The notes below the pieces were generated by a model that had not been told where the DNA came from, ran no database searches, and worked only from the letters and a program-made list of their open reading frames with translations. Of a DNA stretch of 64,000 bases, positions 49,836 through 58,700 are shown in pieces. The DNA is from CAYPNP01 sp964412195 (GTDB taxonomy: Bacteria; Acidobacteriota; JAAYUB01). Position numbers and translations under genes: made by a program. Every line of letters starts with the position of its first letter. Position 1 is the stretch's first letter. Location of the stretch: positions 62,001-126,000 of the forward strand of contig CAYPNP010000004.1 of NCBI GenBank assembly GCA_964412195.1. Reading direction: 5' to 3'.

Positions 49836-50089
49836 TCTTGCCCGCCCCAGGGCACATAATCACCACAAAAGGTCACATCTGTCCGGCTCCCCGCCGGCTC
49901 AAATTCGTCCGACAATGATCCCGTCCCCGCGAACCATGGCCGGGGGGATCCCGGAAGGTCGATCCATCCTCCGGATCCTTGGTGCGCCCGTCGGACGGCG
50001 GATTATGATTTCAACGCGGAACGCCGGGGGGCTTCCCCCGGCGGTTTCCCTCCACAACGCGGCGGCCGGTGTTCCGACCGCCGTTTCTT

Positions 50090-50926
50090 TCAGCAATGAC
50101 GATCGGGCCGCCGCGGGGAGACAGGCTGGCCCCGTGGCACCGGCTGCACCAGGCAGCTGGGCCCGCCGGTGCCCTTGAGGAACTCCGAAAGATCCAGGGT
50201 GCGGACACGGACTCCGGCCCACCGGAGCGCCTCGATGGCCGGCCGGTTCGTCCGCTCGGCCAGGACGGCGCCTCCGCCCAGCGGGATGACGTTGCCGCTG
50301 ACGAATGAGCCGGACGGCACGTCCACCACGTCGAAGCCATCCAGGAAACCCGGCGGCAGATCGCGGGTCACGGCCAGCACCCGCCCCTCCCCGATCGCGG
50401 TCATGACGCCCCCCAGGTGGAGATAAGGCGGCGGCACCGGGGCGATGCGCACCTCGTGGCCGCGGCGCACCAGGATGTCGCTGAGCTGCCGGGCGCCGCC
50501 TTCGTCCGTCCGGGAGGAGCGCCCGATGAAGACGGTCCGGCCCGCGGCGATCACGTCGCCGCCCTCCGCCGTACCGGGCGGCTCGACGCGGCCGAGTTCC
50601 TTCATTCCGCGGCGGACCATTTCCGCCGCTAGCCAGTCTTCCTCCCCCCGCCGGCTGGGCAGCCCCATCCGCAAGCGGAGGAAGCCGCCTCTCAGGCAGG
50701 CCACCGGGTCGCGCGTGAACACGGCGTTGGGATGGCCCGCCAATTCCGCCAGCGTGACGACCTCCCAATCGGCGGCGGCCAGGACCGCTCGCAAGCGGCG
50801 GTGCTGCGCCAGAGCGCGGCGTCGGTCGGCGAGCGCGGCGAGGTTGTGCCGGGCCAGGTACTTTGTGCCGAAATAGGCCGCCCCCGGCCGGCACACCAGC
50901 ATGATATTGGGTCCGCGATCCGCCAT
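50090..50926 (-). CDS. Dimethylarginine dimethylaminohydrolase (DDAH)-like amidino hydrolase
   Basis: The 278-residue protein is of the arginine deiminase/DDAH superfamily. The guanidine-binding Asp is in 'FTRDPVACL' (D73), 'EGGDV' is at 121-125, the catalytic His is in 'YLHLGGVMTAIG' (H170) and the nucleophilic Cys in 'GGPSCLVQPV' (C258). The Phe-Thr-Arg-Asp segment and the His/Cys order match DDAH, which releases citrulline and dimethylamine from methylated arginine, but the enzyme may also act on arginine or another guanidine compound. Length is normal. It is the only gene of its unit. Confidence 0.87.
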   Translation of the reverse strand: MADRGPNIMLVCRPGAAYFGTKYLARHNLAALADRRRALAQHRRLRAVLAAADWEVVTLAELAGHPNAVFTRDPVACLRGGFLRLRMGLPSRRGEEDWLAAEMVRRGMKELGRVEPPGTAEGGDVIAAGRTVFIGRSSRTDEGGARQLSDILVRRGHEVRIAPVPPPYLHLGGVMTAIGEGRVLAVTRDLPPGFLDGFDVVDVPSGSFVSGNVIPLGGGAVLAERTNRPAIEALRWAGVRVRTLDLSEFLKGTGGPSCLVQPVPRGQPVSPRRPDRHC

Positions 50927-51049
50927 GGCCGCCTCCAGAACCGCCGCGCCGGCCTCTCGCCGGAGCGGCCCGGGACCTTTCAGCCATTTTACCCCAAATC
51001 GTGCGGACGGGGACGTCCGCGCTCCGGCAAGATCAACGATATACTCTCA

Positions 51050-51769
51050 TCACGTATCTGTGACTGAGCCTGACACCACGGCTCCTGCGGAACTGGATTC
51101 GAGCAGGTTCCCGGCCACGTCGTGGAGCTTCCCTGTCAGCCGGTTGGTGGCCCGGTCCACCGCCAGCCCCAGCGTCCCCGGCAGCTCCGGCGGCCCGCTG
51201 GTCTTCGTCTGCGCCGTCACGTTGCCGAACTCGTCCAGGCTCCAGGTGTAGGCGGCGCTCGACGCCCCGCTCCCCGGCGGCGTCAGGGTGAAGCCGGCCG
51301 AGGCCAGCCGGTTCAGGTTGTCGTAGCCGTAGCTGAACAGCAGCGAGCCCTGGCCCGCCCCCGCCGTCTGGCGCGAGTAGCGGTTGGCCTGCTTGATGTT
51401 GCCGTTGGCCTCGTACTGCGCCGCCGGGTACTCCAGGCCGAACAGCACCTGGGCATCCGTCACCGGCGTGGCGGCGCCGATGCCCGTGCCCGCCTTGATG
51501 TGCTCCGGCCACAGCCGGCAGTTGAACGTCTGCCGCCACGAGGTGGAGTAGCTGCCCGAGCGCAGGGTCATGGACTCCACGCTGCCGTGCGGCGCGTAGC
51601 CGAGGCCGTCGAAGACCGGCGAGCCGCCCTGCTGGATGCCGGTGAGCACTCCGCCGGTTCCATAGACGTAGTCCACCACCCGCCCGGAGGGGTAGGTCAG
51701 CTGCTTCCGCCCGCCGGTCCGGTCGAAGCAGGCGTAGCCGGTCAGGAATTGTGACGGAGCCTGGCACCA
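51050..51769 (-). pseudogene. RHS/YD-repeat protein fragment bracketed by 20-bp direct repeats
   Basis: The frame translates to YD/RHS-repeat sequence: 'LTYPSGRVVDYVYGTGGVLT', 'LFSYGYDNLNRLASAGFTLT', 'AYTWSLDEFGNVTAQTK' and 'LHDVAGNLLESSS'. A full RHS protein has over 1000 residues, but here only about 230 remain, with no start or core. TGTGACTGAGCCTGACACCA (51059-51078) and TGTGACGGAGCCTGGCACCA (51750-51769) lie at its two ends with 18/20 identity. It looks like a cassette or debris of a larger RHS locus inserted between the DDAH-like gene and the anti-sigma operon. A GGTCCAT repeat island follows upstream. Confidence 0.8.
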
Positions 51770-51826
51770 TCTCATTCCGGCCACGGGATCTGAAACCGCC
51801 TGCCGGCTGGAAGCCGGCGCTCCATT

Positions 51827-51942
51827 ATGAGAACGATTACGACCGACGAGCATGATCGAGGTGGATCGAAATAGTCCATGGTCCATGGTCCATGGTCCAT
51901 TGTCCATGGTCGGATCGGCCGTCACCGGTCACCCGTCATCAG
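51827..51942. repeat. Repeat island: GATTACG/GACGAGC hexamers, GGTCCAT heptamers, CGTCACC units
   Basis: AACGATTACGACCGACGAGC (51833-51852) is followed by GGTCCAT heptamers (51877-51910) and GTCACCGGTCACCCGTCATC (51919-51938). It lies between the anti-sigma gene and the RHS fragment. Confidence 0.85.
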
Positions 51943-52854
51943 TCAGCGGGAGATCTCGACTACGTAGGTTCCCATATCCTCGGCGCCGCCGCGGGCGTCC
52001 AGGCCCTCCAGCCGGAGGAGGCAGGTCGTGCCGGGGGGCAGCAGGGCGGACGGCAGGGCGACGTCCACCACCGTCCCCTCGGCGGACTCGCAGGACGCCA
52101 GGCGGTCGAACCGGGCCAACTCCTTCCCTTCCGGCGTGCGGGCCACCACCCGGTACTCCACGGACTCTCCGGGCGCAGCCACCAGTAGCCGGAGCCACAC
52201 CAACCGGACTCCCGCGCCCAGGGCCAGCCGCTGCGCCCCGGCCTCGCCGCGCAGCACGCCCGGCTCCAGGGTCCGGGCAGCCACCGCCCCCGGCATCAGC
52301 TCGCCGCCGCCGGCCGGGAATCCGCCCGGACCTCCGGTGCGGGCGGAGTGCTCCAGCGCGCCGACCTGCTCCCGGGCGCGGGCGAGATCCGACTCAGCCC
52401 GCGCCAGGCGGTCCCGCAATCCCTGGTTCACGAAGAAGAAGGTCGCCGCCAGGGCGACCGCCGCCAAGCCGGCCGCGGCAGCCAGGGCGAGACGGAACGG
52501 CGGCCGCCGGTTCCAGGCCCGGACCGGAACGGCGTCTCGGGCCTCCGCTCCGGCCGGTTCGCCGATCCCCGCCAAACCTTCCGAACCAGCATGGCGTTGC
52601 AGCAATTGCTCCAGCCGCACCCGCGCCGTCCGCCGCGGAGACGCCTGGATGCGCGCCTCGAAGCGCTGGCGGAGCCCGGCGTCCAGCGTGCCGTCGGCAT
52701 AGCCCGCCGCCAGCCACTCCTCGGCCCGGTCCACGCTCTCGAAGAAGGCGTCGTCGGCCAGGCAGCGGTCTTCGATCCTCTGGCGGTCGGCCTCCGCCAG
52801 CTCGCCGAGCAGGAACTGAAGGGTCTCGTCATCCGGCTTCCATCTGTCGTCCAT
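51943..52854 (-). CDS. Membrane anti-sigma factor
   Basis: This 303-residue protein is the likely inhibitor of the ECF sigma factor encoded upstream. The cytoplasmic N-part (1-115) resembles acidobacterial anti-sigma helices ('TLQFLLGELAEADRQRIEDR' and 'RRTARVRLEQLLQRHAG'). One membrane helix lies at about 119-143 ('RLALAAAAGLAAVALAATFF'). A coiled coil (145-172) leads to a beta-rich periplasmic part (190-303, 'VEYRVVARTPEGKELARFDR'). No zinc HxxxCxxC anti-sigma motif is seen. It starts 22 bp after the sigma gene; the ATG at 52854 follows GGCGGGGGAGCC. Confidence 0.82.
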   Translation of the reverse strand: MDDRWKPDDETLQFLLGELAEADRQRIEDRCLADDAFFESVDRAEEWLAAGYADGTLDAGLRQRFEARIQASPRRTARVRLEQLLQRHAGSEGLAGIGEPAGAEARDAVPVRAWNRRPPFRLALAAAAGLAAVALAATFFFVNQGLRDRLARAESDLARAREQVGALEHSARTGGPGGFPAGGGELMPGAVAARTLEPGVLRGEAGAQRLALGAGVRLVWLRLLVAAPGESVEYRVVARTPEGKELARFDRLASCESAEGTVVDVALPSALLPPGTTCLLRLEGLDARGGAEDMGTYVVEISR

Positions 52855-52876
52855 GGCTCCCCCGCCGTTCGTCTCT

Positions 52877-53482
52877 TCACTCCGGAGTGGCATTCTCCGC
52901 GGAAACATTTCCGCCGGCCGCGCGCCCGGCGCCCGCCGCCTCCAGATACCCGGCCAAAAGCTTGTCCCGGATCCGGCAGACCCGGATGCGCAGCGCGTTG
53001 GGCGTCAGCCCCGCCTCGCCGGACAGTTCCCGCCGCACGGCCTTGGGCTGGCCCTCCCGGTAGTAGTCCCGGATCAGCGCCCGCTCATCGGGTTTCAACT
53101 GTTCCAGGGCCTGCTCCAGCCAGGCCAGCTCCTCGTCCCGCACCGGCGCCGACGGGGCCGGCAGGTCCGGCAGCCGGCGCCGCTGGTCCCGCTGGAACTC
53201 CCGGAGCACGTTGCGGGCGACCCCCATGGCGTAGGCCGGCAGGTTGAGGATCGGCTCGGCGCAGCGGGCGACACGGTTCAGGGTCTCGTCGGCCAGGTCC
53301 TCGGCGTAGAGGACGTCCCGCCACTCGAAGTACCGGGCCAGTTTGTAGTGCAGCCGGAGGTACGCCTCCGCCGCCGCCTCCCGGTCGGGGTGAAGGCGGG
53401 CCAGGAGCCGGTCCATCTCCGCCGGGGTCAGGCGGCCCGTGCTGGCGTCGCTGCGGAGGGAGATCAGCGATTCGTCCATCAT
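52877..53482 (-). CDS. ECF-type RNA polymerase sigma factor
   Basis: The 201-residue sigma-70 family protein has region 2 (about residues 35-105, 'LYAEDLADETLNRVARCAEP' and 'GVARNVLREFQRDQRR') and region 4 (about 120-180, 'LEQALEQLKPDERALIRDYY' and 'GLTPNALRIRVCRIRDKLLA'). It lacks regions 1 and 3, as in ECF factors. Its start overlaps the end of the TPR-CHAT gene by 4 bp (53479-53482), so the two are translationally coupled, and the anti-sigma gene follows. It should direct transcription of an unknown stress regulon, possibly including this operon. Confidence 0.9.
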   Translation of the reverse strand: MMDESLISLRSDASTGRLTPAEMDRLLARLHPDREAAAEAYLRLHYKLARYFEWRDVLYAEDLADETLNRVARCAEPILNLPAYAMGVARNVLREFQRDQRRRLPDLPAPSAPVRDEELAWLEQALEQLKPDERALIRDYYREGQPKAVRRELSGEAGLTPNALRIRVCRIRDKLLAGYLEAAGAGRAAGGNVSAENATPE

Positions 53483-56400
53483 GGCCGGTCGCCCCTCCAC
53501 TCGCCCTGCAGCACGAAGCCCGCCCAGAAGTAGGGCGCGCTCCACCGCTTCTGCCGGCGGATCGCCCGCTGGGCATCCTGCAGCGCCTGGGCCGGCGGCA
53601 GCGCGGACGGGCCGAGCACCCGGCGGTAGAACTCCTCCATGAGCCGGGCGGTGGCCTCGTCGTCCACCTTCCAGACGCTGGCCAGCACCCGCTCGGCGCC
53701 GGCGTACATGAACCCGCGGGTCAGGCTGAGCAGGCCCTCCCCGCGGACGTCCCGGCCCAGGGCGGTCTGGCAGGCGCTCAGGGCGACGAGCCGGGCCGGC
53801 AGGCGCAGGCCGTAGATGTCCGCCAGGCGCAGGATGCCGTTCTGCGGCCGCCCCCGCTCGTCCACCAGCGACAGGACCAGCCCCGACCGCTCGGGGCGCG
53901 CGGCGTCGAGCAGCCCGTGGGTGGCGAAGTGGATGTAGGCGTAACCGGCGAGGCCGGGGTCCAGCGCCGCCGGCCGGCTGGCCTGAAAGTCCAGGGACTC
54001 CCGGACCGTGCCGGCGGGGGCCAGCCGGGCGATGGCGTCGGCCTCGGCCCGGCTGAAGGGGAGCCGGGGGAAGCCGGCCGCGCCGGGTGTTCCGGCACGA
54101 TCTTCGTCCGACGGCTCGGCATCCCGCGCCGTTGCGGATGAGTCCGTCCCGGCGGGACGGACGTCCGCTTGGATCACTCTGGCGTCGGACGCGCTGAAGA
54201 CCGGATCGGCGAACACGGCCAGCACCTTGCCGGCCGGCCGGTCCGCCGGCGGTCCGCCGCGGCGCGCCCGGAGCGCCGTCGCGGAAGGGAGATACACCAC
54301 CTCGCAGCGGTCGAGCAGCCGTCCCCCGGTCGCGTTCCGGCCTGGCGCCCCGGCCGTCGCGGGCACGGGCAGCACGTCGAACGGGATCCACTGCAGGATC
54401 CCGCCGGCGACCACCACCAGCCGCCGGGTGCCCGGCGGGATCGCGCCTGCCGGCAGGATCCGGTGGCCCAGCTCCGCGGCCGCGTCCGGGACGGCGCGGT
54501 CGGCGGCGTCGACCCGCCGCTGGCGGGCCGCACCCGATTCGCCGGCCGGCTGGTGGTTCCGTTCGGTCAGCAGGCCGTAGAGCCTCCGGGCCGATTCCTC
54601 GATCCCGGCGACCGGCGGCAGGACGAAGCTGGCCAGGCGGTCCGGCGAAACCGCCCACAGGTAGCTGCGCTCCCGGCCCAGCGAGTATTCCAGCAGGACG
54701 GTGCCCGGCTCCAGCAGCGACTGAAGCTCCGGCAGCGTGGGCGCTTCCGGCTGCACCAGGTCGGCGTAGGCGGGGGCCTCCGCGCGGAGGCGCTGCCGCA
54801 GGTTGCGATATTGCCCCTGCAGATCATCCATCTCCCGGCGGAGCTTCTCCGACACGTCCGCCGGGGCCGGGCCCTTGGCCGCCGGCGGGTCCGCCGCGGC
54901 CAGCCCCAGCGCATGATTCAGCCGGCGCACCGAACCGGCCAGTTCGGGCGCGACCGGCGGCTCCAGCGCCACGCCGCCGCGCTGGAGCTGCTCCACCAGC
55001 AGGCGGGCGCGGGCCTGCTCGCTGACCCGGAGGGCCTCCGCATCGTGCCCGCCCGCCGGCTCCCGCGCGTGGAGCCGCATCAGCGTGTCGATGTACGACT
55101 CGTAGAAGCCCTGCATCAGGGCGAAGAACGTCAGCCGCAGCTGCTGGGCGCGCAGGCTCCCGCGCAGGGTCTCGACGAGGGCGATCCCCTCGGCCAGGTG
55201 GGCCGCCGCCGCCTCCAGGCGCCCTGCCTGCCGCTCCAGGCCGCCGAGGGAAAACAGGGCGTTGACCTCCCCGCTGACGAAGGTGATCTCCCGGGACAGG
55301 GCCAGCGCCTGCTCCATGTGCGCGGCGGCGTCCGTCTCCCGGCCCTCCCCCTGGCCGGCGGTCCCCAGGTAGAGAAGGGTCTGAGCCTCCCAGCGCCGGT
55401 CGCCCAGGCGCCGCACCCGCTCGAGGGCCTGCTCCAGGGTCTGCCGGCCCTCCGCGAACCGGCCCGCCTCGACCAGGGCCCGGCCCGTGTAGACCAGCGC
55501 CGCTGTCTGGACGGCGGGCTCGTCCTTCTCCCCCAGCCCGGCGCGGGCCTTCCCGTAGCACTCCAGCGCCCGGGCGGTGTCGTCCTTGTACAGGTAGGCG
55601 TTCCCCAGGTTCAGCCAGGCGGCAGCCTCGCCGCTGCGGTTGCGGATCCGCTGCATCAGTTCGGGGACGTCTTTCAGGCAGGCGACGCTGGCGTCCAGGT
55701 CACCGACCTCGATGTACACCGCGCCGAGGTTGAGCTGGTTGAAGGCCAGCCCCGGCAGGTAGTTCACCTCGCGCAACAGCGCCTGGTTTTTCTGGAGGCA
55801 GTCCAGCGCCGGCTGCCAGTCGCCGAAGCGGTGGTAGACGGCGCCCAGGCCGATCAGGGTCTGGATCATCTCGGGCCGGGCGTTCAGGTCCCGCTCCAGC
55901 GGCAGGGCCGCTTCAAAATAGTCCACGGCGCTCTGGAAGTCGCCCCCACGGAAGCAGACGGTGCCCAGGTTGGCCAGCGTCTGGGCCTGGCCCAGCTCGT
56001 CCCCGCCGCGCCGCCGCAGCTCGAGCGCCTGGCGGTACAGGTCCAGGGCCTCCTCCGACTTCCCCTGGGTGGACCGGAGGGCGGCCAGGTTGTGGAGGCA
56101 CTCCCCCTGGCCGACGGCGTCCCCCAGCGACTGCCGGATCTCCAGCGAGCGCCGGTAGCATTCTTCCGATTTCGCCAGGTCCTGCAGCCGGTGGTGGATG
56201 TGCCCCATGGAGTTCAGCGCCTGCGACAGGCCCACCCGGTCGCCCGCGGATTCCCACAGGGGGGCGGCTTCCTGGTACCGGGCCAGCGCCTGGGGGTAGC
56301 CGTCCGCCGCGTTCTGGTGGAGCAGCCGCTTGGCTTCGGTAGACAGCGCCTGGGCCTTCTGTCGGACGGAGTCCTCCGGAACGGGCGGCCGGGGCGCCGG

Positions 56401-56838
56401 CAGCTCCAGGGTGAAATCGCCCCGGCGGCTGTGCTTTTCCACCGCCCTCACTTCGATCCGCCAGGCGCCGGAGGCTTCCGCCTGGATCCACACCGGCTCG
56501 GGGCCGTGCCAGCGGCTGTCGGACTCCACCGGCGGCAGGGCGCCGGGGGGATGGACGACCACGGCCACGTCCATGCCGGACTGGAGGACGGAGCCGTCCA
56601 GGAACTGGCCGGCGTCCAGGTGCAGTTCGTACCAGGCGGAGTCGCCCGGCGCGTTCAGCACGCCCGCCGCCCCCCCCGGTGCGGCGACGGGACGGACTTC
56701 GGCGGGTGGCGCCGGAACGGTCTTCGGAGGGGCGGGATCGGAGCCCATCGCCGCCGGCAGGCAGACGGCGCCGACGGCCAGGAGCAGCCAGGCCGCCGGC
56801 TGGCGGATGGCGCCTCTCTCCCGATGATTGGCCCCCAT
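53479..56838 (-). CDS. Exported TPR-CHAT protein (caspase-like protease domain)
   Basis: The 1119-residue product has a signal peptide (1-32, 'AAWLLLAVGAVCLPAAMGS'). A PPC-like beta-sandwich (about 50-150, 'WYELHLDAGQFLDGSVLQSG') and some twelve TPR repeats (about 160-650, 'LSQALNSMGHIHHRLQDLAK' and 'LNLGAVYIEVGDLDASVACL') follow. A C-terminal CHAT domain (760-1119) has the caspase-like dyad His974 (HFATHGLLDA) and Cys1023 (LSACQTALG). It is the first gene of an operon with an ECF sigma and a membrane anti-sigma. The ATG at 56838 follows GGAGGATGCTC. It could be a periplasmic protease that acts on the anti-sigma, or a scaffold; substrates are unknown. Confidence 0.9.
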   Translation of the reverse strand: MGANHRERGAIRQPAAWLLLAVGAVCLPAAMGSDPAPPKTVPAPPAEVRPVAAPGGAAGVLNAPGDSAWYELHLDAGQFLDGSVLQSGMDVAVVVHPPGALPPVESDSRWHGPEPVWIQAEASGAWRIEVRAVEKHSRRGDFTLELPAPRPPVPEDSVRQKAQALSTEAKRLLHQNAADGYPQALARYQEAAPLWESAGDRVGLSQALNSMGHIHHRLQDLAKSEECYRRSLEIRQSLGDAVGQGECLHNLAALRSTQGKSEEALDLYRQALELRRRGGDELGQAQTLANLGTVCFRGGDFQSAVDYFEAALPLERDLNARPEMIQTLIGLGAVYHRFGDWQPALDCLQKNQALLREVNYLPGLAFNQLNLGAVYIEVGDLDASVACLKDVPELMQRIRNRSGEAAAWLNLGNAYLYKDDTARALECYGKARAGLGEKDEPAVQTAALVYTGRALVEAGRFAEGRQTLEQALERVRRLGDRRWEAQTLLYLGTAGQGEGRETDAAAHMEQALALSREITFVSGEVNALFSLGGLERQAGRLEAAAAHLAEGIALVETLRGSLRAQQLRLTFFALMQGFYESYIDTLMRLHAREPAGGHDAEALRVSEQARARLLVEQLQRGGVALEPPVAPELAGSVRRLNHALGLAAADPPAAKGPAPADVSEKLRREMDDLQGQYRNLRQRLRAEAPAYADLVQPEAPTLPELQSLLEPGTVLLEYSLGRERSYLWAVSPDRLASFVLPPVAGIEESARRLYGLLTERNHQPAGESGAARQRRVDAADRAVPDAAAELGHRILPAGAIPPGTRRLVVVAGGILQWIPFDVLPVPATAGAPGRNATGGRLLDRCEVVYLPSATALRARRGGPPADRPAGKVLAVFADPVFSASDARVIQADVRPAGTDSSATARDAEPSDEDRAGTPGAAGFPRLPFSRAEADAIARLAPAGTVRESLDFQASRPAALDPGLAGYAYIHFATHGLLDAARPERSGLVLSLVDERGRPQNGILRLADIYGLRLPARLVALSACQTALGRDVRGEGLLSLTRGFMYAGAERVLASVWKVDDEATARLMEEFYRRVLGPSALPPAQALQDAQRAIRRQKRWSAPYFWAGFVLQGEWRGDRP

Positions 56839-57075
56839 GAGCATCCTCCGAACGTGGCTGCTGAATGTTTGGCCGACTATACCGCCGGGCGCGCGCCGAG
56901 TTCAAGTTGAAATGTTTTCCGCTTCCCTGTCACTCTGGATGGGAGCCGGAGGATCGGCACCGGCCGCCAAGGAATCCGGCCGCCGGCGCCATCGCGGCAT
57001 CTGCCGGATTGCGCATTGGAATCAAACAGGATACACTGGGCGAAAGCTCATACCCTTGGGTTCTTGAGGTGAGGC

Positions 57076-58665
57076 ATGGGGAATCCCCGCTGGCGCCGTT
57101 CCGTGGCCCGCATTTATTTCCTGGTCCCGATCCTGTTCCTTTTTCCGGCGTTCCTGGAGGCTGGTTTCAACCGGTCGAAGCTCCCGCAGATCGTCTGCGG
57201 GAAAACCACGGCGGCGGAGCTGGAGCGCCTCATCGGCAAGCCCCGGACCACCTCGGACAACTCCGGCGGCTCCAAGACCTGGGTCTACCAGGAGGGCAAG
57301 CTCGTGCCCTCGGCGATCTTCACGGCCCAGGTGTCGCCGTCCGGTGTGGTGGAGAGTTACTCCCTGCAGGAATTCAACATCGGGTTCGGCTCGATCTTCA
57401 AGGGCAAGAAAATCGACCCGGCCACCCTGGCCCGGATCCGGGAGTCTGAGACTACCGAAGCGGAGGTGGAGAAGCTCCTCGGCAAGCCGATGCTGAAGAT
57501 CACCAACTCCGACGGCACCAAAATGTATTCCTACGTGTACGAGAACACCCAGGACGGGAAGAAGGAGTCCAAGGCCATCCTCTTCGACCGGACCGGGGTC
57601 GTCACCATGGCCGCGGGCGGCCAGGTCGACGGCATGGGGAAGATGCGGAAGGAACCCATCGACGAGAAGCGGTGGACCCTCCTGGTGGAGGGCCGCTCCA
57701 CGGAACAGGAGGTCGTCGACCTGTTGGGTCCGCCCCAGTCCCGCATGGACCTGCCGGACGGCACCCGCAGTCTCGTGTATCTTTCCGGCAGCATGGGCCG
57801 GGATTATACCTACTACTCCGTGCAGCTGGGCGGCGACGGAGTCGTGCTGAGCCTGAACCGGGTTGTCTCCACCTGGGACGAGGAGAGCAAGCTGATGCGG
57901 ATGGGCCGGAAGATCGATCCGGCGCAGTGGCGGCGGATCCAGCCCGGTGTCACCACCGACGCCGAGATCATCGAGTGGTTCGGGCCGCCGTCCATCATCA
58001 TGCCCCGCCCGGACGGCCGAAAAACCTACCTGTACCAATACCGGGAGGGCGTCGCCCTGCTGACCATCCAAGCCGGCCAGGATTATAGCATCGGCTTCGA
58101 CGCCCGCGGCGTCGTCAGCGACGCGGCGGAAGAGGCGATGCCCGCCGGGCTGTCGCCCCGCGCGGCGGACCCGGAAGGAGCGGTTCGCTGGACCGCCTGG
58201 GAGAGCGAGAAGCCCGCCGAGGGCGCGGTCCGGCAGCAGGCCGGCGAACCCGCCCGCGCGATCGCCATTCCGGGCGGCGGGCGTTGCCTGCTGTACCTGT
58301 ACGAAGCGGATGCCGCCGCCATCGAGGGGCTCTGGCTCGGCGTGGACACAACCGGCGCCTGGACCGGACTGGAGCGCACCCGCTGGTCCGTGCGGGAACT
58401 GAACGCGCGCGGCCGGACGTACAACCGGGCGCGCTGGCAGGCCTTCCGCCCCGGCCAGACCACCACCGGCGAGATCGAGGCGCTGCTGGGGCCGCCGATC
58501 CACCGCATCAATGCGGGCGCCGACGGCTCGCTCTGGATGTACGTCGCCGGCGAGGTGGTCATCCTGCCCACGACCGGGATGAGCGTGCAGAGCCGGCAGG
58601 TTTTCAACCTCTGCGTCCTCCGGTTCGACGGCGCCGGCGTGCTCCAGTCGTTCCAGGCGGATTGA
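57076..58665 (+). CDS. Secreted protein with five BamE/SmpA-like repeats
   Basis: The 529-residue protein has an N-terminal hydrophobic signal (13-29, 'IYFLVPILFLFPAFLEAG') and repeats a BamE/SmpA/OmlA-like unit of about 40 residues. Units are near 37-72, 117-156, 200-236, 285-322 and 453-490, each of the form 'xxIxxGxTTxxEIxxLLGxP' followed by a DGxxxxxY strand. Single BamE domains help the outer-membrane assembly machine; a fivefold array is unusual and could be a multivalent envelope scaffold. No lipobox Cys is seen. The ATG at 57076 follows GAGGTGAGGC. It heads a same-strand cluster of secreted proteins. Confidence 0.78.
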   Translation: MGNPRWRRSVARIYFLVPILFLFPAFLEAGFNRSKLPQIVCGKTTAAELERLIGKPRTTSDNSGGSKTWVYQEGKLVPSAIFTAQVSPSGVVESYSLQEFNIGFGSIFKGKKIDPATLARIRESETTEAEVEKLLGKPMLKITNSDGTKMYSYVYENTQDGKKESKAILFDRTGVVTMAAGGQVDGMGKMRKEPIDEKRWTLLVEGRSTEQEVVDLLGPPQSRMDLPDGTRSLVYLSGSMGRDYTYYSVQLGGDGVVLSLNRVVSTWDEESKLMRMGRKIDPAQWRRIQPGVTTDAEIIEWFGPPSIIMPRPDGRKTYLYQYREGVALLTIQAGQDYSIGFDARGVVSDAAEEAMPAGLSPRAADPEGAVRWTAWESEKPAEGAVRQQAGEPARAIAIPGGGRCLLYLYEADAAAIEGLWLGVDTTGAWTGLERTRWSVRELNARGRTYNRARWQAFRPGQTTTGEIEALLGPPIHRINAGADGSLWMYVAGEVVILPTTGMSVQSRQVFNLCVLRFDGAGVLQSFQAD

Positions 58666-58700
58666 CCGCGTCCCATCCACCACTCCGGAGGCAACTTCCC

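Noticed and set aside
1301..51942. Repeat islands as CRISPR arrays
   Set aside because: Units are 6-8 bp with no spacers of constant length, no 25-40-bp repeat and no cas genes.
53912..56910. Long plus-strand frames antisense to the CHAT gene
   Set aside because: They are shadows of the TPR-CHAT gene, with Arg/Gly/Pro-biased composition and no motifs.
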